DNA of 64,000 bases. Origin: Vibrio astriarenae. Its GTDB lineage: Bacteria; Pseudomonadota; Gammaproteobacteria; Enterobacterales; Vibrionaceae. Each line of letters opens with the position of its first letter. The first letter of the stretch is position 1. The position numbers were made by a program, and so were the translations under genes. The notes below the pieces were generated by a model, which saw only the letters and a list, made by a program, of their open reading frames with translations, ran no database searches and had not been told where the DNA came from. This document shows, piece by piece, positions 42,406 to 52,228 of this stretch. Where the stretch lies: contig NZ_CP047475.1 of the NCBI RefSeq assembly GCF_010587385.1, positions 2,294,001 to 2,358,000 on the forward strand, given 5' to 3'.

Positions 42406-42433
42406 AAAAAAACGCCACTCATAATGAGTGGCG
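42406..42433 (-). terminator. Strong minus-strand terminator with no annotated gene behind it
   Basis: CGCCACTC / GAGTGGCG with an ATAAT loop, followed on the minus strand by TTTTTTT. The nearest upstream minus-strand gene would be beyond pepD (plus strand), so it must end a short local transcript. Confidence 0.85.
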
Positions 42434-42513
42434 GTAGAATCGGTCAACCTAAATTAGGTTGTAATAAAATTCCAAATAAATCGGGGGTTGAACAAAATGT
42501 TCAGGTAACAAAC

Positions 42514-42600
42514 TTAGTATCCAAAGCTTGTTGGGTATGCAAAGTTACTCGTGAAGACACCCTTGTCGTTCCAGAACATTGCAGAAGGTAAACCTTTCAT
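42514..42600 (-). CDS. Possible 28-residue small protein
   Basis: Within the orphan transcript: ATG at 42600 preceded by AGGTGATAGCG (GGTG 6 bases upstream), stop at 42514-42516. It begins MKGLPSAMFW, ends AYPTSFGY, and is rich in aromatic residues with no membrane segment. I do not recognise it. Support is the ribosome site and its place between a promoter-like element and a terminator; chance cannot be excluded for so short a frame. Confidence 0.35.
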   Translation of the reverse strand: MKGLPSAMFWNDKGVFTSNFAYPTSFGY

Positions 42601-42711
42601 CGCTATCACCTATCAATCAAAAATTAAATAAAAAATGATTTCTCGGTTCCCTGGAGGCGATAAATCGGGCTCATCCTTTGAGCATTTACAGCTGCCTAAG
42701 CAACGGTGATA

Positions 42712-42761
42712 AATATACCACCCTGAAAATTTATTACAACAAAATAATGATCAAACTCACA
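42712..42761 (-). promoter_or_regulatory. Promoter of the orphan transcript, with a CRP-like site
   Basis: On the minus strand TTGTAA (42734-42739), a 16-base spacer and TATATT (42712-42717) with an extended -10 TGG. Just upstream, TGTGAGTTTGATCATT (42746-42761) resembles a CRP site in one perfect and one weak half. The CRP link is inference. Confidence 0.4.
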
Positions 42762-42998
42762 AAAAGGTGTTATGAAGTATGAAAATTGATATTTCTGTAA
42801 GTAAGTTACATAACAAGCCTAATTTTCCTTCCTTGTTCTCTAAGCGCTACCCAAGACGACTATTTTGCATCTATCAAGCAGAGTGATATGCTAACCGTCA
42901 AGTAAAGCTCAGTGTAATCGACCATGCGCAAGGCACAAGCCACCTACAATAACTGCATATAGAGAGCACGTATCAATACCTTTTAAAGGAGCACTCCC

Positions 42999-44465
42999 GT
43001 GACCGATTTTCTAAAACAGATCCCATCTTCAAACCCTATTTGGCCATTTTTCGCAACGATCTGTTCGATTCCTCACCCGTCAAAGCATGAAGAAGCTTTA
43101 GCACAGCACATCGTTCAATGGGCGGAAAGCAAGGGCCTAGACGTTAAGCGCGACCAAACCGGTAACGTGTTCATCAAAAAACCTGCGACAGCAGGTATGG
43201 AAAGCCGCAAAGGTGTCGTTCTGCAAGCGCACATCGATATGGTGCCGCAAAAAAATGAAGACACGGTTCATGACTTTACCACCGATCCAATCCGTCCATA
43301 CGTTGATGGCGAATGGTTAACAGCCGAAGGCACCACTCTTGGTGCTGATAACGGCATCGGAATGGCCTCTTGCCTTGCAGTACTGGATGCAGACGACATT
43401 GCACATGGCCCTATCGAAGTGCTTCTGACCATTGATGAAGAAGCGGGAATGACGGGCGCCTTTGGCCTAGAAGAGGGTTGGCTAGAAGGCGACATCCTTC
43501 TGAACACTGACTCTGAGCAAGAGGGTGAAGTCTACATGGGCTGTGCTGGCGGTATTGATGGCGCAATGACCTTCGATATTCAGCGTGAAGCGATTCCTGA
43601 AGGCTACGTTACTCAGCAGCTAACGTTGAAAGGTTTAAAAGGTGGGCACTCGGGTTGTGATATTCACACCGGCCGTGGTAATGCAAACAAACTATTGGGT
43701 CGCTTTCTAGCGGGTCATGCAAAAGAGTTAGACTTGCGTCTTATTGAATTTCGTGGCGGTAGCCTACGCAATGCGATTCCCCGTGAAGCATTCGTTACGG
43801 TTGCCCTACCCGCTGCAAACGCTGCGAAGCTCAATGAGCGATTCAAGTTCTACACAGAACTGCTTAAACAAGAACTTGGTAAAGTCGAAACCGACATCGT
43901 TTCATTCAATCAAGCCCAAGAGACCCAAGAGCAAGTGATCGATCTTGCCTCGCAGTCGCGTTTTGTCGCGGCATTGAATGCCTGTCCAAATGGCGTGATT
44001 CGTATGAGTGATGAAATTGAAGGTGTGGTTGAAACTTCATTAAACGTTGGCGTCATCACGACTGAAGCAGATAAGATCACCGTTTTGTGCCTCATTCGTT
44101 CATTGATTGATTCCGGTCGCAGTCAAGTTGAGGGCATGCTTCACTCAGTCGCAGAACTTGCTGGCGCGGATATGAGCTTTAACGGCGCTTACCCTGGCTG
44201 GAAGCCGGATGCTGATTCGGAGATCATGGCAATCTTCCGTGATATGTACCAAGAGATCTACGGCCACAAGCCAAACATCATGGTTATTCATGCAGGTCTT
44301 GAATGTGGCTTATTCAAAAAGCCATACCCAAACATGGACATGGTGTCGTTTGGCCCAACCATCAAGTTCCCACATTCACCAGATGAGAAAGTAAAAATCG
44401 ACACCGTCGACCTTTTCTGGCAACAAATGGTTGCTCTTCTTGCAGCAATCCCAGAAAAAGCATAA
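42999..44465 (+). CDS. pepD: Aminoacyl-histidine dipeptidase (peptidase D)
   Basis: Cytosolic M20 zinc dipeptidase (carnosinase type). 488 residues. Zinc/active-site residues: His78 and Asp80 (LQAHIDMV), Asp117 (GADNG) and the Glu pair 147-148 (TIDEEAGM). The start codon is GTG, 7 bases after AAAGGAG. Followed by a good terminator; upstream is the 945-base gap. Confidence 0.97.
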   Translation: MTDFLKQIPSSNPIWPFFATICSIPHPSKHEEALAQHIVQWAESKGLDVKRDQTGNVFIKKPATAGMESRKGVVLQAHIDMVPQKNEDTVHDFTTDPIRPYVDGEWLTAEGTTLGADNGIGMASCLAVLDADDIAHGPIEVLLTIDEEAGMTGAFGLEEGWLEGDILLNTDSEQEGEVYMGCAGGIDGAMTFDIQREAIPEGYVTQQLTLKGLKGGHSGCDIHTGRGNANKLLGRFLAGHAKELDLRLIEFRGGSLRNAIPREAFVTVALPAANAAKLNERFKFYTELLKQELGKVETDIVSFNQAQETQEQVIDLASQSRFVAALNACPNGVIRMSDEIEGVVETSLNVGVITTEADKITVLCLIRSLIDSGRSQVEGMLHSVAELAGADMSFNGAYPGWKPDADSEIMAIFRDMYQEIYGHKPNIMVIHAGLECGLFKKPYPNMDMVSFGPTIKFPHSPDEKVKIDTVDLFWQQMVALLAAIPEKA

Positions 44466-44479
44466 TCCCCTCAATCTCT

Positions 44480-44505
44480 AAGCCGAGCAACTGCTCGGCT
44501 TTTCT
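44480..44505 (+). terminator. Intrinsic terminator after pepD
   Basis: AAGCCGAGC / GCTCGGCTT with loop AACT and TTTCTTT. Confidence 0.85.
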
Positions 44506-44731
44506 TTACCGTATATTCAATCACTTAACAAAAATCCCTCTTTTCCCTCCCCTTAATAGATAAAAACTATTTGTCTTATGGGAAATTTTTATTCGTTAGT
44601 CACCCTCACTTATCGCTGCTAAATTTCACGCCATCCGGAAGAGGTACTTTACTTAATACACTCGCACTGAACCAAAACGCGTCTATCTACTATGAATAGA
44701 CACCGTTAATTGCATATTGGTTGACTCCAAA

Positions 44732-45178
44732 ATGAATAAAAAAATCATCACTGGCTGGCGCGAATACTTGAGCCTGCCTCAACTAGGAATAGAAAAAATC
44801 AAAGCAAAGGTGGATACCGGAGCTAGAACCTCATGTATTCATGCTTTTAAAGTCGAAGCTTTTGAAAAGCGCGTAGACGAACAGACCCAACAGTGGGTGA
44901 GATTTTGGGTACACCCAAATCAGCACGATGAACAAACAGAAATCGTCTGTGAAGCAAAAGTGATTGATGAGCGTTTGGTTAGGGACTCTGGTGGCCATGA
45001 AACAATGCGCTACGTCATTGAGACAGAGCTTCACATTGACAATCAAAGCTGGTCAATCGAGGTCACTTTAACCAACAGAGACAACATGGCTTTCCGTATG
45101 CTCCTTGGCAGAACAGCAATGGAAAACCGTATTTTGGTCGATCCGGCCGCATCTTTTTTAGTGAAATTTGAGGAGTAA
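44732..45178 (+). CDS. RimB-like retropepsin-fold (PF05618) protein
   Basis: A 148-residue protein of the family annotated as ATP-dependent zinc protease, with the aspartic-protease-like signature VDTGARTS (Asp28) and LLGRTAM near the end. In Pseudomonas the homologue RimB works with RimK, the ligase that adds glutamates to ribosomal protein S6. Start ATG 44732 ([12 protein letters not shown]); no strong ribosome site is visible. It lies five bases before the rimK start, so is coupled to it. Catalysis by this family is not well settled. Confidence 0.8.
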   Translation: MNKKIITGWREYLSLPQLGIEKIKAKVDTGARTSCIHAFKVEAFEKRVDEQTQQWVRFWVHPNQHDEQTEIVCEAKVIDERLVRDSGGHETMRYVIETELHIDNQSWSIEVTLTNRDNMAFRMLLGRTAMENRILVDPAASFLVKFEE

Positions 45179-45183
45179 TATTG

Positions 45184-46089
45184 ATGAAAATTGGCATCCT
45201 ATCTCGCAATGCAAAACTTTACTCTACTCGCCGCTTAATTGAAGCTGCCGAAGCTCGCGGCCACGAGGTGAAGGTGATTGACGCACTGCGTACCTACATG
45301 AACATCAACTCTGAAAAACCTCAAATTCATTACAAAGGCGAAGAGCTCATTGATTTTGACGCTGTCATTCCTCGCATCGGCGCTTCGGTGACCTTCTTCG
45401 GTACCGCCGTATTGCGTCAGTTTGAGATGATGGGCGTCTATCCGGTTAATGAATCAGTCGCCATCACTCGCTCGCGTGACAAGTTGCGCTCAATGCAACT
45501 GCTGTCACGCAAGGGTATTGGTATGCCGATTACAGGTTTTGCAAGTAAGCCAGATGATGTAAAAGACCTCCTCGATATGGTGGGTGGGGCGCCAGTCGTC
45601 ATCAAGCTGCTTGAGGGAACACAAGGCATTGGTGTGGTATTGGCTGAAACTCGCAAAGCAGCAGAGAGTGTTGTTGAAGCGTTTATGGGTCTAAAAGCCA
45701 ACATCATGGTGCAAGAGTACATCAAAGAGGCAGGTGGCGCTGACATTCGTTGCTTTGTTATCGGTGACAAAGTTATCGCTGCGATGAAACGCCAAGGTGC
45801 GGAGGGAGAGTTTCGCTCTAACCTACACCGAGGTGGCACTGCTTCTTTGGTTAAGATCACCCCTGAAGAACGTCGCACTGCAGTCGCAGCGGCGAAAATC
45901 ATGGGGCTGAACGTAGCTGGTGTTGACTTGCTTCGCTCTGAACGAGGCCCGTTGGTGATGGAGGTTAACTCTTCACCAGGCCTAGAAGGCATCGAAGCAG
46001 CAACTGGTAAAGATGTAGCGGGCATGATCATCGAATTTATCGAGAAAAACGCCGCTAGCAAAAGGACGCAAACTCGTGGCAAAGGTTAA
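45184..46089 (+). CDS. rimK: RimK-family ATP-grasp glutamate ligase
   Basis: An ATP-grasp ligase; E. coli RimK adds glutamates to the C-terminus of S6 and can make poly-glutamate. 301 residues with the Lys141 ATP contact ([15 protein letters not shown]), Asp248, and Glu260/Asn262 ([13 protein letters not shown]) as magnesium ligands. TTG 45181 is directly before ATG 45184; GAGGAG upstream serves either. The 3' end overlaps the next gene by 14 bases. Confidence 0.95.
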   Translation: MKIGILSRNAKLYSTRRLIEAAEARGHEVKVIDALRTYMNINSEKPQIHYKGEELIDFDAVIPRIGASVTFFGTAVLRQFEMMGVYPVNESVAITRSRDKLRSMQLLSRKGIGMPITGFASKPDDVKDLLDMVGGAPVVIKLLEGTQGIGVVLAETRKAAESVVEAFMGLKANIMVQEYIKEAGGADIRCFVIGDKVIAAMKRQGAEGEFRSNLHRGGTASLVKITPEERRTAVAAAKIMGLNVAGVDLLRSERGPLVMEVNSSPGLEGIEAATGKDVAGMIIEFIEKNAASKRTQTRGKG

Positions 46090-47140
46090 ATTCAACCAAC
46101 CATTTGAACTGCTGGGGCAATTAACCCCAGCAGGGTCTCGCTCAGTCATTGAGATAGAAGGCCCAAAACTCTACACCCATTCACCTCTCTCTATTCCAGT
46201 CGAGGTGATCAACGGCAAATACCCAGGTCCAGTACTGATGGTCAATGCGGCTATCCATGGTGATGAGTTAAACGGCGTAGAAGTCGTGCGCCAACTGATC
46301 GACACATTGGATGAAACCAAGCTCAAAGGAACGGTGATCGCGGTGCCGATCGTCAATACTTTTGGTTTTATTCATAAATCGCGCTACTTGCCAGACCGTC
46401 GTGACCTGAACCGTTGCTTCCCTGGCTCAGAAAAAGGCTCACTTGCCTCACGAGTTGCTCATACATTCTTTGATGCATTAGTCGGTAAATGTGATTACAT
46501 CCTTGATCTTCATACCGGTGCGATTCACCGCACAAACCTGCCACAAATTCGTGCAGATTTGAGCAACCCTGAAACCCTACGAATCGCAAAGGCATTTGCG
46601 ACGCCAGTGATTGTCGATGCTCCTTTACGTGACGGCTCACTGCGTAGCGAAGCCGAGCGTTTGGGTATCCCGGTCCTAACCTATGAGGCAGGTGAAGCAT
46701 TGCGTTTTGAACCTATCTGTATATCAGCGGGATTTATTGGCGTTCAGCGCGTCATGAAAGCAATCGGAATGCTAAGAGCAAGTCGCAAGAAGTTGCCAAC
46801 GCCTGTTATCGCTAAGTCCACTAGTTGGATTCGCGCAGAAGACGATGGCATTCTACGAACTCAAGTATCACTGGGGGATAAAGTTGAGAAAGGTCAGATC
46901 ATCGCTTACATCGCATCCCCTCTAGGTCATAGCGAGGTTGCAATAAAAGCGCATCGCAGCGGTATCGTGATTGGTCAGCAGACACTACCTTTGGTCAACG
47001 AAGGTGACGCGATATTCCACCTTGCCTACTTCACCCAAGATGAAGAAGAAGTAGAACAAGTGGTCGATGAATTTATTGTTGAGGTGGCAAGCGAAGAAGA
47101 GTCGCTCACCACCGGGGCAATTGAAATCAAGAACCCGTAA
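46076..47140 (+). CDS. Succinylglutamate desuccinylase/aspartoacylase family protein
   Basis: A zinc carboxypeptidase-like deacylase, 354 residues. Visible are HGDE (His61, Glu64) and DLHTG (His146) as likely zinc ligands and the catalytic Glu in TYEAGEAL (Glu204 or Glu207). The C-terminal part (about 255-335) is a biotinyl-lipoyl-like beta barrel. The start is GTG, inside rimK, so it is translationally coupled. Its substrate is unknown; the context suggests it trims or recycles a RimK product. Confidence 0.85.
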   Translation: MAKVKFNQPFELLGQLTPAGSRSVIEIEGPKLYTHSPLSIPVEVINGKYPGPVLMVNAAIHGDELNGVEVVRQLIDTLDETKLKGTVIAVPIVNTFGFIHKSRYLPDRRDLNRCFPGSEKGSLASRVAHTFFDALVGKCDYILDLHTGAIHRTNLPQIRADLSNPETLRIAKAFATPVIVDAPLRDGSLRSEAERLGIPVLTYEAGEALRFEPICISAGFIGVQRVMKAIGMLRASRKKLPTPVIAKSTSWIRAEDDGILRTQVSLGDKVEKGQIIAYIASPLGHSEVAIKAHRSGIVIGQQTLPLVNEGDAIFHLAYFTQDEEEVEQVVDEFIVEVASEEESLTTGAIEIKNP

Positions 47141-47145
47141 TAAAC

Positions 47146-47177
47146 AAAGCCGAGTCAGTGTTAACCAACTCGGCTTT
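47146..47177. terminator. Bidirectional terminator after the RimK cassette
   Basis: AAAGCCGAGT / ACTCGGCTTT with a 12-base loop, between two convergent genes. Confidence 0.75.
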
Positions 47178-47216
47178 ACTTTTATCAGAATAAACCACTT
47201 TACTTAAAAGCGTCTC

Positions 47217-48581
47217 TTAAAGGAAAGACGCCCAAATAATGGTCCCCACCAAAATCGGACAAACGATTTTGATATAAATAGGCCATATTCTTCCTAAGGC
47301 ACTAGTAGCAAACGCGGGCTCTCCCTGTTCAATCTCTCTCATCTTTCCTGCTCGGCTCCAAGCCCAACCACCAAATAGACAAATCATCAGTGCGGCAAAA
47401 GGCTGCAAGTACTGGGTAGCCACCATAGCAACCAAACCAAATAGCTGGCCGAAGTTTGCAACAATAACCAAACTAAACAGAGCAATAACGCTGCCTAAAA
47501 CATAAGTCGTGGTTGAACGTTTGGTATTAAAACGCTCACAGACAAGCGCCACTGGGCACTCCAACATTGAAATTGAAGAGGTAAGCGCAGCAATAGTGAG
47601 TAATAAGAAGAAAATAATTGCAAACAGCTGCCCCAGTAATCCCAAGCTTTCAAACATCAAAGGCAGCACTGTGAATACCAAGGTATCGGAGTTCAGCAAG
47701 CTGCCATCTTCTGCGTAAATAGCGACGCCTTGGTTCATCGCCACATACATAGCAGGGATCACCACGAGACCAGCGATAATAGCGACACCTGAGTCAACAA
47801 TCGCTACGCTCATCGCCGCTTTTGGTAAGCTCTCTTTCTTACTTAGGTAAGAGCCGTAGATCAGCATCGAGCAGCCACCAATCGTCAGAGAGAAAAAGCC
47901 CTGTCCCATTGCGGCGAGCAACAACTGGCGATCCCAAATCTTAGCAAAGTCTGGAATAAGGTAGTGTTTTAGGCCTTCTACCGCACCTTGCTGCATCATA
48001 ATGTAGGCAAACAAAACAAAAAACAGCACGAAAAGAGCAGGCATCAAACGGGTAGACCACTTTTCAATCCCTTGCTTTACACCGCTACGTACAATCAGCA
48101 TCGTCAACCAGTAGAAGACCAATGTACCAACAACATTACGCTCAAAGGAAAACCCTTTGAACCAATCTGCTAACCCCACAGCACCGAGGGCTTCGAAAAT
48201 GGCACCGAAAAAGAAGCAGATCAACCAGCCGCCAACGACGCTGTAAAAGCCCATCACCGCACACGGTACGAGAAGACTCAGCCAGCCTGCAGCTCGCCCG
48301 AATATACCGCTTGAACGATGCTCACCCACTGAGACTAAGCTATCGATTGGATTGGCTTGTCCATGGCGGCCGATCGCCATTTCAAGCAATAGCATTGGAA
48401 ATGCGACGACAATGATCATCACAGTGTAGACAAAAAGGAAAGCGCCACCGCCATTACTGGCCGCTTGCGTTGGAAAGCCCCATATATTACCCAAACCAAC
48501 GGCTGCGCCCGCCGCTGCTAACACAAAGCCCATTCGAGAGCTAAAGCCTTCACGCTGAAAAGAGTTGGTTACACTGCCCAT
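47217..48581 (-). CDS. Sodium-dependent transporter, NSS (SNF) family
   Basis: LeuT-fold transporter, 454 residues with about 11-12 hydrophobic segments. The N-terminal signature AAGAAVGLGNIWGFP with NGGGAFLFVY is the sodium/substrate site of NSS proteins. Bacterial members carry amino acids such as leucine, tryptophan or tyrosine; the substrate here is unknown. GGTGG lies 5 bases before ATG 48581; longer starts at 48593 and 48620 lack support. Single gene. Confidence 0.92.
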   Translation of the reverse strand: MGSVTNSFQREGFSSRMGFVLAAAGAAVGLGNIWGFPTQAASNGGGAFLFVYTVMIIVVAFPMLLLEMAIGRHGQANPIDSLVSVGEHRSSGIFGRAAGWLSLLVPCAVMGFYSVVGGWLICFFFGAIFEALGAVGLADWFKGFSFERNVVGTLVFYWLTMLIVRSGVKQGIEKWSTRLMPALFVLFFVLFAYIMMQQGAVEGLKHYLIPDFAKIWDRQLLLAAMGQGFFSLTIGGCSMLIYGSYLSKKESLPKAAMSVAIVDSGVAIIAGLVVIPAMYVAMNQGVAIYAEDGSLLNSDTLVFTVLPLMFESLGLLGQLFAIIFFLLLTIAALTSSISMLECPVALVCERFNTKRSTTTYVLGSVIALFSLVIVANFGQLFGLVAMVATQYLQPFAALMICLFGGWAWSRAGKMREIEQGEPAFATSALGRIWPIYIKIVCPILVGTIIWASFL

Positions 48582-48847
48582 AAATACCACCATACTAGTT
48601 TGCGAGTACGATAACGACAAAGCACTACAGTAGCAAGTCGAACGACTGCTATTTCAACGAATAATAGGTAATTAAACTACTAAGGAATGTATACCTAGAT
48701 TTACACCCAAGTACACTGGGGAAAGGTACTATTTATGACCATATCTTTGGCTAGATAGAATTGTGGATCAGCCTGTCAGTAAACATGACTATTCTGGATT
48801 GTCCGACATAACCCAGAACAGGGCTCATGATTTAGGATACGCTCGCT

Positions 48848-49594
48848 TTAAATCGTGAATACACGATAGTTTTTAAGCTGTGGGATTTTTTGATGCAACT
48901 CTTGCTCTTGCTGTTTCATTCCCTCAAGCTCATCACAAAGGCTATCTTTATCCTTCTTAAGTTGGTTGGCGTGCTCACGAAACTTCTGCTCCAGTTGCCC
49001 CTTAAGCTCACCCATCTCTTCAGCCATCTGCGTTAAATTTAGACCACCTTCTTGATTCATCTTCGCAGACAGTGCATTAAATGCGTCTTCAAAAAATTCG
49101 CGAGTAAACAATGCCTTTGCTTCCTCTAACTCTTGCTGCCATTGCTCGATAAGCTCGTCAAATGACGCAGCAGGAACGGAGAAGCCATCTTGACTGTAAT
49201 ACCTTTCTTGAAGCTGACCAAAATAGTCTGCCAAGGCTGACTTTAAATCATCAAATGCGTGTGGTGCATCCATAGCTATAGAGACTTCGTCGATAATGTC
49301 CAACGCAATGGATAAACCATCATCAGTCAATTGCTTTACTCTCGGCCCATATTCAGCAAGGCGCTGCTTATACGACTCAATCGCAAGTTGTTGCTCGGGA
49401 GTCAATGCCAACACTTCGCCTTCAACAGTCACCTGATCTTCATGATCAATCTCTAGATAAGCGCCACTCGTATCACCTACCTTTAGAGAGTTGGCACTAA
49501 AGTAGACATCGTTATCAATATCAACACGACACTCTGTAGCCCAAACTGCAGGCGCGAGAACAATGCTCCCTACTGCAAACATAATCGCTTTCAT
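48848..49594 (-). CDS. DUF2884 (YggN-like) periplasmic protein
   Basis: 248 residues. A Sec signal peptide (MKAIMFAVGSIVLAPAVWA) and an early Cys are followed by TVEGEVLALTPEQQLAIESYKQRL, which matches the E. coli YggN layout. A long helical, coiled-coil-prone middle follows, with a second Cys near 225 (SLCDELEGM) that could pair with the first. Function unknown. TAGAGGTAG precedes the ATG. Single gene between dinB and an NSS transporter. Confidence 0.8.
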   Translation of the reverse strand: MKAIMFAVGSIVLAPAVWATECRVDIDNDVYFSANSLKVGDTSGAYLEIDHEDQVTVEGEVLALTPEQQLAIESYKQRLAEYGPRVKQLTDDGLSIALDIIDEVSIAMDAPHAFDDLKSALADYFGQLQERYYSQDGFSVPAASFDELIEQWQQELEEAKALFTREFFEDAFNALSAKMNQEGGLNLTQMAEEMGELKGQLEQKFREHANQLKKDKDSLCDELEGMKQQEQELHQKIPQLKNYRVFTI

Positions 49595-49691
49595 TACTAC
49601 CTCTAAACCGAACGTCTGACTGACGTATTATGAGATCAATTAGCACACTGGGACAACTATTTAACTCTATGACAAATACGCTTATAAACAA

Positions 49692-50744
49692 CTAGATAAG
49701 CGATAGCTGATGGCTATCACCCTGCGGCTTTAGCGTGACATTAAGTCCAATCAAACGTATTCCTCGACCTTTTTGTCGCTGCAATACCTCTTTTAATAAC
49801 GGCTTGAAGTCATTCAGATCGAGCAAGGTGTGCTGGTGTTCAATGGTGGTAAGTTGAAAATCTTCAAACTTTAGCTTTATGCCCTGCTTGGCAATTTCTC
49901 CGATATCAGTATAGCGAGAGAGCCGCCTCTGCAACTCTGGAAACAGCTTTTCCTCAATCAACTGCCAGCACTCTTCGTAACTCTTAATATTATTGGCAAG
50001 CGTACGCTCCACCCCAACCGATTTACGCTCGCGAGTTGTCTCAACTTCTCTTGAATCAATACCGTGGCTTCGATTCCACAGCGAGGCACCCAAGCGACCA
50101 AATTGACGAATGACATCCCCCTGATTGCTATTGCGGATGTCTAAACATGAGAAGTAACCCGCGCTGTTGAGTTTTTCTATCGATACCTTGCCAACTCCAG
50201 GAATCTTCTCTAATGGCAGTTCATCAATAAAATCTTGCAGCTTATCCGGGGTCACGACACAAATTCCATTTGGCTTGTTGACGTCTGAGGCCACCTTGGC
50301 AACAAACTTGATAGGTGCAACGCCGGCAGAAGCCGTGAGATTGAGCTCATTTTCAATATCTCGGCGGATGGCATTAGCAATGAGTGTTGCTGAACCCCGA
50401 CATTGGGTGCTGTCAGTCACATCAAGATAGGCTTCATCCAGTGATAGCGGCTCTATGGTATTTGTGTAACGGTGAAATATTTCGTGGATCTGGCGTGACA
50501 CCTGTTTGTAAACATCCATTCGGCCAGGTACTAACACTAGATTCGGGCATAACTCAAAAGCTTTTATGGTTGGCATCGCACTGCGCACACCAAATTGACG
50601 CGCCTGGTAATTACATGTCGATACCACACCTCGGCGTTTATCTCGCCCCCCCACTGCAATAGGCACATCTCTTAGCTCTGGATTGTCACGCATCTCCACC
50701 GCTGCATAGAAGCAATCCATGTCGATATGGATGATTTTCTTCAC
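49692..50744 (-). CDS. dinB: DNA polymerase IV
   Basis: Y-family translesion polymerase of the SOS response. 350 residues: palm with HIDMDCFYAAVEMRD and PLSLDEAYLDVTD (catalytic Asp and Asp-Glu), helix-hairpin-helix (LEKIPGVGKVSIEKL), little finger, and a C-terminal clamp-binding tail ending QLSLI. The start codon is GTG. A LexA box sits 17-32 bases upstream. Confidence 0.97.
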   Translation of the reverse strand: MKKIIHIDMDCFYAAVEMRDNPELRDVPIAVGGRDKRRGVVSTCNYQARQFGVRSAMPTIKAFELCPNLVLVPGRMDVYKQVSRQIHEIFHRYTNTIEPLSLDEAYLDVTDSTQCRGSATLIANAIRRDIENELNLTASAGVAPIKFVAKVASDVNKPNGICVVTPDKLQDFIDELPLEKIPGVGKVSIEKLNSAGYFSCLDIRNSNQGDVIRQFGRLGASLWNRSHGIDSREVETTRERKSVGVERTLANNIKSYEECWQLIEEKLFPELQRRLSRYTDIGEIAKQGIKLKFEDFQLTTIEHQHTLLDLNDFKPLLKEVLQRQKGRGIRLIGLNVTLKPQGDSHQLSLI

Positions 50745-50760
50745 TACCGAACCCTAAAAA

Positions 50761-50776
50761 CTGTATATTTAACCAG
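50761..50776 (-). promoter_or_regulatory. LexA box of dinB
   Basis: CTGTATATTTAACCAG (minus CTGG-N8-ACAG): one mismatch from CTGT-N8-ACAG, and very like the E. coli dinB box. Confidence 0.85.
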
Positions 50777-50966
50777 TATAATTCATGTGCTTTTTGTATT
50801 CAATTGAGAGATAGGGCACACACGACCGAACTCAGCCAACACTTTGTTGCATTGGTTCATCGCTATAATCTTTAATGAGGCAGGACGAAAGGACGTACCT
50901 TAACAAGATGTGAACATTGTATAGCAAGCCCTTCAATAGCCTCCTACTGCTCTGCTCTATAACGCA

Positions 50967-50996
50967 AAAACCTGCACCGAAGGGTACAGGTTTTTG
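50967..50996 (-). terminator. Intrinsic terminator after dnaJ
   Basis: AAAAACCTG-C-ACC / GGT-A-CAGGTTTTT with a GAAG-type loop, 26 bases past the dnaJ stop. Confidence 0.82.
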
Positions 50997-51022
50997 TTAT
51001 TTGATAGTAATCGTTAAATCGA

Positions 51023-52165
51023 TTAGCTCGTCAGGTCATCAAAGAATTTCTTCACGCCGTTGAAAAAACCTTCTGACTTTGGCTTATGCTTGGTTGCTGC
51101 ATCGCCGCCACATGACTCTTCAAACTCTTTAAGCAGCTCTTTCTGACGTGAGCTTAGGTTGACTGGCGTTTCTACCACTAGCTTAACGATAAGATCGCCT
51201 ACACCACCGCCGCGAACACCTTTCACGCCTTTACCACGCATACGGAACATGCGACCTGTTTGTGTCTCAGTAGGCACTTTCAGATTCACACGACCATCAA
51301 GCGTTGGGACTTCAACTTCGCCACCAAGGGCTGCCATTGCAAAGCTAACTGGGACTTCACAGTATAGGTTGTTGCCATCGCGCTCAAAAATGTTGTGCTC
51401 TTTCACGTGCACTTGTACATACAAGTCACCGGCTGGAGCACCCATTTCGCCCGCTTCACCCTCGCCAGATAGACGAATGCGATCGCCAGTGTCGACACCC
51501 GCAGGGATCTTAACGCTAAGCGTCTTAGTTTTCTGCTTGCGACCTTGACCATGACACACATTACATGGGTCTTTAATGATCTTGCCTTTACCGTGACAGG
51601 TTGGACAGGTTTGCTGAACAGCAAAGAAGCCTTGACGCATTTGTACTTGGCCATGACCATGACAGGTACCACATGTCTCTGGTGATGAGCCTTTCTTCGC
51701 GCCGCTACCGTCACATGTATCACAGTGAACCAGTGTTGGTACTTCAATCTCTTTCGATACACCACGTACCGCTTCTTCTAGCGATAGCTCCATGTTGTAA
51801 CGCAAGTCTGCACCGCGCTGCGCACGTTGTTGACCACCGCGACCACGGCCACCGCCGAAGATGTCACCAAATACATCGCCAAAGATATCGCCGAAATCAC
51901 CTTGGCCGCCGCCAAAGCCACCGCCGCCCATGCCACCTTGTTCAAACGCCGCGTGACCGTATTGGTCGTAGGCTGCCTTCTTCTGTGGATCAAGCAGGAT
52001 TTCGTACGCTTCTTTTACTTCTTTAAACTTTTCTGCCGCAGATTCATCACCCTGATTGCGGTCAGGGTGGAATTTCATCGCTAGGCGCTTGTACGCCTTC
52101 TTAATATCGCGCTCTGATGCATCACGGCTAACGCCTAATACTTCGTAAAAATCACGTTTTGACAT
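51023..52165 (-). CDS. dnaJ: Chaperone DnaJ
   Basis: Hsp40 co-chaperone that stimulates DnaK ATPase. 380 residues: J domain ([20 protein letters not shown] with the HPD motif), a Gly/Phe-rich linker with many GGG repeats, four zinc motifs ([32 protein letters not shown]), and C-terminal substrate domains. ATG 52165 is the family start; the frame is open to 52213. Downstream of dnaK. Confidence 0.98.
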   Translation of the reverse strand: MSKRDFYEVLGVSRDASERDIKKAYKRLAMKFHPDRNQGDESAAEKFKEVKEAYEILLDPQKKAAYDQYGHAAFEQGGMGGGGFGGGQGDFGDIFGDVFGDIFGGGRGRGGQQRAQRGADLRYNMELSLEEAVRGVSKEIEVPTLVHCDTCDGSGAKKGSSPETCGTCHGHGQVQMRQGFFAVQQTCPTCHGKGKIIKDPCNVCHGQGRKQKTKTLSVKIPAGVDTGDRIRLSGEGEAGEMGAPAGDLYVQVHVKEHNIFERDGNNLYCEVPVSFAMAALGGEVEVPTLDGRVNLKVPTETQTGRMFRMRGKGVKGVRGGGVGDLIVKLVVETPVNLSSRQKELLKEFEESCGGDAATKHKPKSEGFFNGVKKFFDDLTS

Positions 52166-52228
52166 GTTCTTCGTCACCAATTTAGTACTGCTAACGGGCT
52201 TATTAGAAAGCACCGCTGGGTGTTTGTA

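Larger units (their letters stand above)
42406..42705 (-). ncRNA. Orphan structured transcript, about 300 nt
   Basis: Inferred from a promoter-like element (42712-42739), a strong terminator (42406-42433) and dense local hairpins between them. In transcript order these are GCTC/GAGC around AAAGGAT, GATTT-A-TCG / CGA-G-AAATC around a 12-base loop, then near the 3' end GAACATTTTGTTC, CAACCTAATTTAGGTTG and the terminator. A 28-codon reading frame with a ribosome site lies in the middle. It fits no riboswitch or sRNA family that I recognise: a leader-plus-small-protein gene or a regulatory RNA are both possible. Confidence 0.45.

Noticed and set aside
42382..42591. 69-codon plus-strand frame in the pepD upstream gap
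   Set aside because: It starts at a TTG with no spacing from its only GGAG, runs through a strong terminator hairpin, and gives a sequence with no recognisable fold.
42601..42705. Cyclic-di-GMP, glycine or purine riboswitch in the orphan transcript
   Set aside because: The conserved cores of those classes (for example GGGCAAACC with GCAAAGCCTCCGG, or the purine three-way junction loops) are absent; only general hairpins are seen.
42746..42761. A functional CRP site controlling pepD
   Set aside because: Only one half matches well and it lies about 240 bases before pepD; it fits the minus-strand transcript better and even that is uncertain.
45438..46082. 214-codon minus-strand frame opposite rimK
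   Set aside because: A reverse shadow of a well-supported ATP-grasp gene; rich in Ser, Pro and Arg and with no family motifs.
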